Shown in pieces: positions 7,179 to 7,720 of a stretch of DNA of 7,720 nt; position 1 is the first letter of the stretch; each line of letters begins with the position of its first letter. The notes under the pieces were generated by a model. The model saw only the letters and a list, made by a program, of their open reading frames with translations. It made no database searches and was not told where the DNA came from. Made by a program: the position numbers and the translations under genes. Origin of the DNA: Verrucomicrobiota bacterium (GTDB taxonomy: Bacteria > Verrucomicrobiota > Kiritimatiellia > Kiritimatiellales > Tichowtungiaceae); the NCBI GenBank assembly GCA_030619095.1, contig JAUXCB010000067.1:1-7720 (forward strand), given 5' to 3'.

Positions 7179-7212
7179 CGGGAAACCATGCATCTTGGAT
7201 GGGTTCATTTGC

Positions 7213-7241
7213 TTGACTCTACTTTTCCCTCGGTCAATATG
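7213..7241 (+). promoter_or_regulatory. Weak candidate promoter/operator for the rightward gene
   Basis: TTGACT (7213-7218) is a good -35 box, but the best -10 at 17 bp spacing is AATATG (7236-7241), only 3 of 6 matches. TTGAC (7213-7217) also has an inverted copy, GTCAA (7233-7237), so the region could instead be a short operator. Neither reading is strong. Confidence 0.2.
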
Positions 7242-7270
7242 TTTGCTTTAAATCGAAAAAGGCGTGGATC

Positions 7271-7624
7271 ATGGGATGTAGGTGGAAGAGGTTTGGGGGA
7301 GCGGTTTTCCTAGCCGTTTTGCTGCAAAGTATCTCCGGGGTGGCCTCGCCACGTGAGTTCCTTCATGTCGTCTATGTCACCAACCACGATCGGGCTCCAT
7401 TACCGGATTACGAAAGCCGTATTGACCGTGTTATGGTGGATGTGCAGGATTTCTATTGCTCGGAAATGGAACGAAATGGGTATGGCTCAAAAACCTTCAA
7501 GCTCCGCCTTGGAAACGATGGAAACGTGGTGATTCACCGTGTAACGCTCGATTGGGGTTTTGATCCGAAAAAAAAGGGGTCAGCCAAAAAAAAGGGGTCA
7601 GCCAAAGAATCTTGTTGCTTTTAA
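7271..7624 (+). CDS. Exported protein of unknown function, probably truncated at a repeat insertion
   Basis: The 117-residue product starts with a clear Sec signal peptide: a basic start (MGCRWKR), a hydrophobic stretch (GAVFLAVLLQS), then a likely cleavage after GVAS near residue 26. Next comes an ordered globular-looking segment at 29-97: LHVVYVTNHDRAPLPDYESR, IDRVMVDVQDFYCSEMERNG and YGSKTFKLRLGNDGNVVIHR. From memory and unchecked, this resembles the N-terminus of much longer secreted, possibly metallopeptidase-like proteins of planctomycetes and relatives, but no catalytic motif such as HExxH is present. From residue 99 (position 7568) the protein is just the translation of two 18-bp repeats (KKKGSA twice), followed by KESCCF and a stop. 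The likely explanation is a larger gene broken near 7567, leaving an N-terminal remnant. The upstream ribosome site is poor. It is transcribed away from exbB. Confidence 0.6.
   Translation: MGCRWKRFGGAVFLAVLLQSISGVASPREFLHVVYVTNHDRAPLPDYESRIDRVMVDVQDFYCSEMERNGYGSKTFKLRLGNDGNVVIHRVTLDWGFDPKKKGSAKKKGSAKESCCF
7568..7603. repeat. Two perfect tandem copies of an 18-bp unit (A8-GGGGTCAGCC)
   Basis: The unit AAAAAAAAGGGGTCAGCC occurs at 7568-7585 and again, identically, at 7586-7603. It is in frame with the gene it ends (18 bp is six codons). A-tract plus GGGGTCAG sequences of this kind are, as I recall, often found beside REP-associated tyrosine (Y1/IS200-like) transposase genes. No transposase is visible before the window ends, so the link is an inference. 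Confidence 0.75.
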
Positions 7625-7720
7625 TATTGATGCTTTTTCGAACCTGATGCAGTATGCGTTTGTGTTGAATTTGTCACAAATAGAGGAGGGGCGTTTTGGT
7701 TGTCTTTAATTGCAATAGCA
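7604..7720. other. AT-richer stretch after the tandem repeat, no supported gene
   Basis: Base composition turns AT-rich right after the tandem repeat, unlike the rest of the window. A second frame is open from the repeat to a TAA at 7707-7709 (codons from 7605 give KNLVAFNIDAFS, then LMQYAFVLNL). It has no supported start and matches nothing I recognise. It could be part of a mobile element, the left flank of a transposase gene, or a displaced remnant of the broken gene. Confidence 0.4.

Noticed and set aside
7131..7208. 26-residue N-terminal extension of ExbB from an ATG at 7208
   Set aside because: No ribosome site at the distal ATG, a good one at 7130, and the added residues do not resemble an ExbB N-terminus.
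7568..7603. CRISPR-like repeats
   Set aside because: Only two units, directly abutting with no spacers and A-rich; not a CRISPR array.
7605..7709. Small gene in the AT-rich tail
   Set aside because: The open frame has no plausible start with a ribosome site and matches no family I recognise, so it is described only as an open stretch.

Overview
The window looks like a bacterial chromosome segment made almost entirely of housekeeping and envelope genes, with one disturbed end. It is moderately GC-rich except for an AT-richer right tip. A fused SecD-SecF protein, an ExbB-ExbD-TonB set (which implies a Gram-negative envelope), an intergenic palindrome built of GAA-centred modules, and a GGGGTCAGCC repeat next to a broken secreted-protein gene together suggest the Planctomycetes-Verrucomicrobia-Kiritimatiellota-Lentisphaerae neighbourhood. 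That placement is an inference from general resemblance and no database search was possible.

Layout: (1) Positions 1-776, plus strand: the 3' part of pheT (phenylalanyl-tRNA synthetase beta chain), whose start lies outside the window. (2) Positions 791-7130, minus strand: a compact run read right to left as exbB, exbD, tonB, yajC, secDF, recJ. exbB and exbD are 1 bp apart and tonB overlaps the end of exbD. A 75-bp gap with a hairpin separates tonB from yajC, secDF follows yajC by 18 bp, and recJ follows secDF across a gap filled by a long imperfect palindrome. pheT and recJ converge with 14 bp between stops. (3) Positions 7131-7270: a divergent intergenic region. (4) Positions 7271-7624, plus strand: the N-terminal part of an exported protein of unknown function, ending in two tandem 18-bp repeats and an early stop. 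(5) Positions 7604-7720: AT-richer sequence with no gene I can support.

Functionally, YajC and SecDF are accessory parts of the Sec translocon and assist export with energy from the ion gradient. ExbB-ExbD-TonB also uses the ion gradient, but to energise outer-membrane transport. RecJ is a single-strand DNA exonuclease and PheT is a translation enzyme; neither has an obvious functional link to its neighbours. No outer-membrane receptor, RNA gene, CRISPR array or intact transposase is visible. The parts most worth a second look are the palindrome between secDF and recJ, which also supplies the whole recJ leader, and the repeat-associated truncation at the right end. I found no evidence of a new multi-gene system.
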